The notes beneath the pieces were generated by a model. The model was not told the origin of the DNA and did not search any database. It was given only the letters and a program-made list of their open reading frames with translations. 33,848 nucleotides of DNA from Chloroflexota bacterium (GTDB taxonomy: Bacteria > Chloroflexota > Dehalococcoidia > Lucifugimonadales > Lucifugimonadaceae), in assembly GCA_029262735.1 (NCBI GenBank), contig JAJCYY010000080.1, positions 1-33,848 on the forward strand, read 5' to 3'. Shown here piece by piece: positions 31,236 through 33,848 of this stretch. How positions within the stretch are numbered: the stretch's first letter is position 1; each line of letters begins with the position of its first letter. A program made the translations under genes and the position numbers.

Positions 31236-32939
31236 ATGACGCCTGAGCCGTTGCTGGAAACCACCATCGATCGAAAAGTTCCAGCAGTGATGCGAGACGG
31301 GACGACTCTCTTCAGCGATGTCTACCGTCCCAAGAAGCCGGGAAGATACCCCGTCATCGTTGAGAGGGTTGCATACGAGCTTGATTCACGACTTGAACCA
31401 TACGCCGATTTCTATGCGAGCCGAGGCTATGTTTTCGTTGGTCAGAACACGAGGGGGACGTTCTGGTCACAGGGCGAGTTCTCAGGTGTAAAGGACGACG
31501 GATGGGGTGAGAACCGCGACGGATACGACACCATCGAATGGGCGGCAAGCCAGTCCTGGTCGGACGGCAACGTGGGAACAATGGATGGCTCCTGGTCTGG
31601 CATGACGCAGACCTTGATGGCCCCGACTCGTCCTCCCCATTTGCGAACGATGTTTCTCCGCATGGCCCCGGCGGGAATGCTGGAATCAGGCGGTGGCGTC
31701 GACTCTATTGGAATGCGAATTTTCCTTGCCAGGCACACTCTGATCCGGGCAAAGCACGAATCCGCTTCCGATCGACTGCGTTCATTCATCCCTGAGCTTG
31801 AAGAACTTCTCGCCGACCCAACGGCCGCCTTAGAGCTGTTACCGAGTGCTGAAAGACCCGTGCTGAAGACCTTGTACCCAGGACTCGGAAATATCCTGGG
31901 CGGTAAGCCTAACCATCCATCCCGACTCGACCTGGACGCAACGAAGCAGACCGCTGAAGTTGATGTACCTGCGCTCCATCTCGGAGGCTGGTTCGACTCG
32001 TTCCTTCCCGAAACGATCGCAATGTACTCAGGGGTGAGAAACCAAGGATTTAGTGGACGGGCCCGCCGCAACCAGCGCATGCTGATCGGTCCCTGGGTGC
32101 ACGGTCCTATGGAGCCTAATAATCCGTCTCAGGGAGATCTCGATTTCGGTCCAGAGTCTGTGCTCGGAATCAACGAGTTCAGGCTGAATTGGTTTGACTT
32201 CTGGATGAAGGGCGTGTCGAAGGGCGTCCCGGACCTTCCGCAGGTGAGGCTCTTCGTCATGGGTGAAAACAGGTGGCGAGATTTCGATAGCTGGCCTCCG
32301 GAAGGAGCGGCCGAGACAAAGCTGTTTCTCCGGAATCCTGAAGCTGATGGTCGCGGTCGACTGAGCTTCGACACCCCGGTCGAGGACGAAGGCTCCACTT
32401 CGTACGTCTATGACCCGTTCGACCCGGTGCCCGTCTATCGTGGGGAGCATCAAGGATTCCAGGCCAACGGTCCAATCGATCTGGCTCCGAGTGAGGATAG
32501 AAAGATCACGTTTACCTCGAAACCGCTGCAGAGACCATTGACTGTAATCGGCCCTATTAAGGCAAAACTCTGGGCAAAATCGAGTGCGAAAGACACGGAC
32601 TGGTTCGTGACGCTAACCGACGTCTGGCCGGATGGCCGGTCTCTCCGAGTCCAGGAAGGCTCGTTAAGGGCACGCTACCGCGAAGGATTCGACCGTGAAG
32701 TCTTGATGAAACCAGGGAAGCCTTACATCTTCGATATCGACTTGAAGGCGACCGCACTGCGTGTTGAGTCTGGACATCGGCTCAGACTGGCCATCACGAG
32801 CAGCCAGTTCCCTCCGGCAGAACGGAACATGAACACAGGTGGGGACAACGAGTTAGAGACGAACGGTATAGTCGCTCACAACACCGTCTTACACGATCAC
32901 AATCATCCATCTCACGTGGTCCTGCCGGTGTTTGGTTGA
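31236..32939 (+). CDS. CocE/NonD-family serine hydrolase (X-Pro dipeptidyl-peptidase S15 type)
   Basis: A 567-residue hydrolase of the cocaine-esterase/X-Pro-dipeptidyl-peptidase family. The alpha/beta-hydrolase part has MRDGTTLFSDVYRP, VGQNTRGTFWSQGEF, YDTIEWAASQSWSDGNVG and MDGSWSGMTQ with probable nucleophile Ser119. Then come LGGWFDSFLPE (catalytic Asp) and LIGPWVHG (catalytic His). The C-terminal jelly-roll domain (about 330-567) has TFTSKPLQRPLTVIGPI, SLRARYREGF and GHRLRLAITSSQFP. No signal peptide is present. AGAGGA lies 8 bases before the ATG. It cleaves an ester or amide of unknown structure. The stop is followed immediately by the R4 remnant, with the first base of the remnant match being the last base of the stop codon. 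Confidence 0.92.
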   Translation: MTPEPLLETTIDRKVPAVMRDGTTLFSDVYRPKKPGRYPVIVERVAYELDSRLEPYADFYASRGYVFVGQNTRGTFWSQGEFSGVKDDGWGENRDGYDTIEWAASQSWSDGNVGTMDGSWSGMTQTLMAPTRPPHLRTMFLRMAPAGMLESGGGVDSIGMRIFLARHTLIRAKHESASDRLRSFIPELEELLADPTAALELLPSAERPVLKTLYPGLGNILGGKPNHPSRLDLDATKQTAEVDVPALHLGGWFDSFLPETIAMYSGVRNQGFSGRARRNQRMLIGPWVHGPMEPNNPSQGDLDFGPESVLGINEFRLNWFDFWMKGVSKGVPDLPQVRLFVMGENRWRDFDSWPPEGAAETKLFLRNPEADGRGRLSFDTPVEDEGSTSYVYDPFDPVPVYRGEHQGFQANGPIDLAPSEDRKITFTSKPLQRPLTVIGPIKAKLWAKSSAKDTDWFVTLTDVWPDGRSLRVQEGSLRARYREGFDREVLMKPGKPYIFDIDLKATALRVESGHRLRLAITSSQFPPAERNMNTGGDNELETNGIVAHNTVLHDHNHPSHVVLPVFG

Positions 32940-33003
32940 TCGCGTGAGGTGAGTCCCGCTGACGGAACGAGTGCTGGCTAAGCGGAAGATATTGAAGGCG
33001 TAG
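32939..33003 (+). pseudogene. Tail remnant R4 of an AAA/TPR family gene
   Basis: Beginning ATCGCG at the CocE stop, the DNA matches R2, including the deletion before CCGCT, and reads from 32959 as LTERVLAKRKILKA and TAG. Third-position differences from the other tails (CGA, AAG for CGT, AAA) show that it descends from coding sequence. Confidence 0.65.
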
Positions 33004-33013
33004 GTGTATCGCA

Positions 33014-33054
33014 GCGAAGAGTTGGTTCATCAACTTCGCAAAACGGCGCTTTTT
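33014..33054. terminator. Terminator-like hairpin at a convergent junction
   Basis: GCGAA (33014-33018) plus GTTG (33021-33024) pair with CAAC (33031-33034) plus TTCGC (33035-33039), a 9-bp stem with a two-base bulge and a 6-base loop. A T-run follows at 33050-33054. It lies between the end of the cassette run and the converging MOSC gene and could serve both. Confidence 0.45.
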
Positions 33055-33063
33055 CGGTGAAGG

Positions 33064-33498
33064 TTAATTGCCGGTCTGGAGTCGATCACCCACACTGAGC
33101 ATGCCTTTACCGATGGGGGTTAGAAACAGGCCTCGCTCACCGTGGATTGCTTCTTGCAGTCCTGGGCGTACCGCATCCATGTTTCCGCACGGGTCGCAGA
33201 GTTCACCGACCGTGAACTCAATGTCGCCTAGGGTCAGGGAGTCGCCCTCTTCCAGACTCCTAACGTCCATGCCCTGGACTGTGACGTTTTCTCGCAGTTG
33301 ACCAGGTTGCAAGGAATGCTTTTCGAGCACTGATTGGTCCACCAGAAGAATCTGCCGTGAACTGCCCTTTTTTGCATGGCGATCGCCCACCAAGCCTTCC
33401 CCTGCGCTGACCTGAACACTCCGCACAACCTGCATCGGTTGTCCCTTTGCAACGTTCAACCGAATATCAACAACCGTTCCGGTTGTCTGCTGGCTCAT
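33064..33498 (-). CDS. MOSC-domain protein
   Basis: A 144-residue protein that is a single MOSC domain, the molybdenum-cofactor-sulfurase C-terminal fold that handles sulfur or Moco-linked groups. Landmarks are GEGLVGDRHAKKGSSRQILL, LRENVTVQGMDV, GELCDPCGNMDAVRPGLQ (Cys101 and Cys104, near the usual reactive Cys) and the ending GMLSVGDRLQ. Small stand-alone MOSC proteins include YiiM-like reductases of hydroxylated compounds. GGAG lies 6 bases before the ATG. It points against the island's other genes and is not part of the cassette run. Its substrate is unknown. Confidence 0.88.
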   Translation of the reverse strand: MSQQTTGTVVDIRLNVAKGQPMQVVRSVQVSAGEGLVGDRHAKKGSSRQILLVDQSVLEKHSLQPGQLRENVTVQGMDVRSLEEGDSLTLGDIEFTVGELCDPCGNMDAVRPGLQEAIHGERGLFLTPIGKGMLSVGDRLQTGN

Positions 33499-33687
33499 TG
33501 GAATCTCCAGGGTTCAGTGGTGATCGACATATGGTCGCGCTTCTTGGGCACAGTCTAATACGGCGGCCTACCCTGCGGCATCGGCTGGGTGCTCAGACAC
33601 CATCTGCCTGCTACTCCTCACGGGAGGTTTTGGCGTGCAGGTGCTACGCCGACGGCTCTAATTCGCGAATCTACGAACCCACTGCGC

Positions 33688-33702
33688 TATCATGCCGCCA
33701 CT
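33688..33702 (+). promoter_or_regulatory. Leaderless promoter, copy C (before the truncated family gene)
   Basis: TATCAT (33688-33693) ends 9 bases before the ATG at 33703, the same spacing as copies A and B, and no ribosome site is present. Here it precedes what looks like the original host coding sequence, so this copy is probably closest to the ancestral arrangement. Confidence 0.55.
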
Positions 33703-33798
33703 ATGCCCAGCGAGCGTGTACAGCGGCGGATAGACCGGCTTCTCGACCAGGCGGAAGAGGCTGCTCTCAGGGAACGGTGTGGCCTGACAGATCGATGA
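33703..33798 (+). pseudogene. N-terminal remnant of an AAA/TPR family gene
   Basis: Thirty-one codons from ATG to TGA read MPSERVQRRIDRLLDQAEEA followed by ALRERCGLTDR. The first 20 residues match, from memory, the N-terminus of large Chloroflexota AAA/TPR or adenylate-cyclase-like proteins. The last part departs from that pattern, and a stop follows, so the gene is truncated or frameshifted. Its first codons recur at the start of the LuxR-type ATPase (MPSERV) and in the R1 remnant (ERVQR). Whether the rest of the gene resumes beyond the window cannot be seen. Confidence 0.6.
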
Positions 33799-33848
33799 CG
33801 GCCTCCTGCATGAAACAGTTGCATAGCTCGTGTCGGCGAGCGATGCAG

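Noticed and set aside
29008..33003. Integron attC sites after each cassette-like gene
   Set aside because: The tails do contain CCGCT...AGCGG inverted pairs in three copies, but the required RYYYAAC/GTTRRRY core sites are absent, there is no integrase in view, and the conservation follows codons, not hairpin pairing.

Overview
The window reads as a moderately GC-rich, free-living bacterial chromosome, most likely Chloroflexota (a SAR202-like or other dehalococcoidial lineage). This is inferred from gene content: Ldh-family dehydrogenases, amidohydrolases, a flavin-dependent LLM monooxygenase, DppBC-type permeases with an Ala-rich lipoprotein binding protein, and fragments of the large AAA/TPR protein family with MPxERVQRRIDRLL N-termini. 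No rRNA or marker gene is present, so the assignment is tentative.

Region 1 (1-4566) is signalling. A leftward operon encodes a secreted or anchored acidic protein with an internal duplication, an OmpR-type response regulator, and a histidine kinase cut by the window edge. Diverging from it are a second OmpR-type regulator and a coiled-coil protein with an Arg-rich tail.

Region 2 (4567-22918) is a catabolic locus rich in paralogue pairs: two HpcH/HpaI-type aldolases, two SelA/DgaE-like PLP enzymes, two Ldh-family dehydrogenases and two amidohydrolases. It also holds a ThDP enzyme, an SMP-30-like lactonase or propeller protein, a TIM-barrel sugar epimerase, and an ABC uptake system (lipoprotein SBP, DppB, DppC, no ATPases) preceded by a collagen-like lipoprotein. 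A plausible reading is uptake and breakdown of an N-acylated amino-sugar acid or D-amino acid: deacylation, PLP-dependent elimination of ammonia to a 2-keto-3-deoxy acid, then retro-aldol cleavage to pyruvate plus an aldehyde.

Region 3 (about 23130-33848) looks like an accessory island. It opens with the 3' half of a tRNA-Arg(TCT) gene on the minus strand, a typical attachment-site remnant. It then holds a LuxR-type STAND/TPR ATPase, a secreted protein with three 33-residue repeats, a SAM methyltransferase, and a run of four unrelated enzyme-sized genes (LLM monooxygenase, PD40 propeller, O-methyltransferase, CocE hydrolase). Each gene in this run is followed by a short decayed copy of one conserved coding tail (...ERVLAKREILKA-stop). 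Three places carry the matching head: a -10 box exactly 9 nt before ATG, with no Shine-Dalgarno sequence. After the LLM gene, head and tail remnants are fused in frame. I interpret this as cargo genes captured inside copies of a multi-copy AAA/TPR gene family, borrowing its leaderless promoter. This is the most unusual feature of the window.
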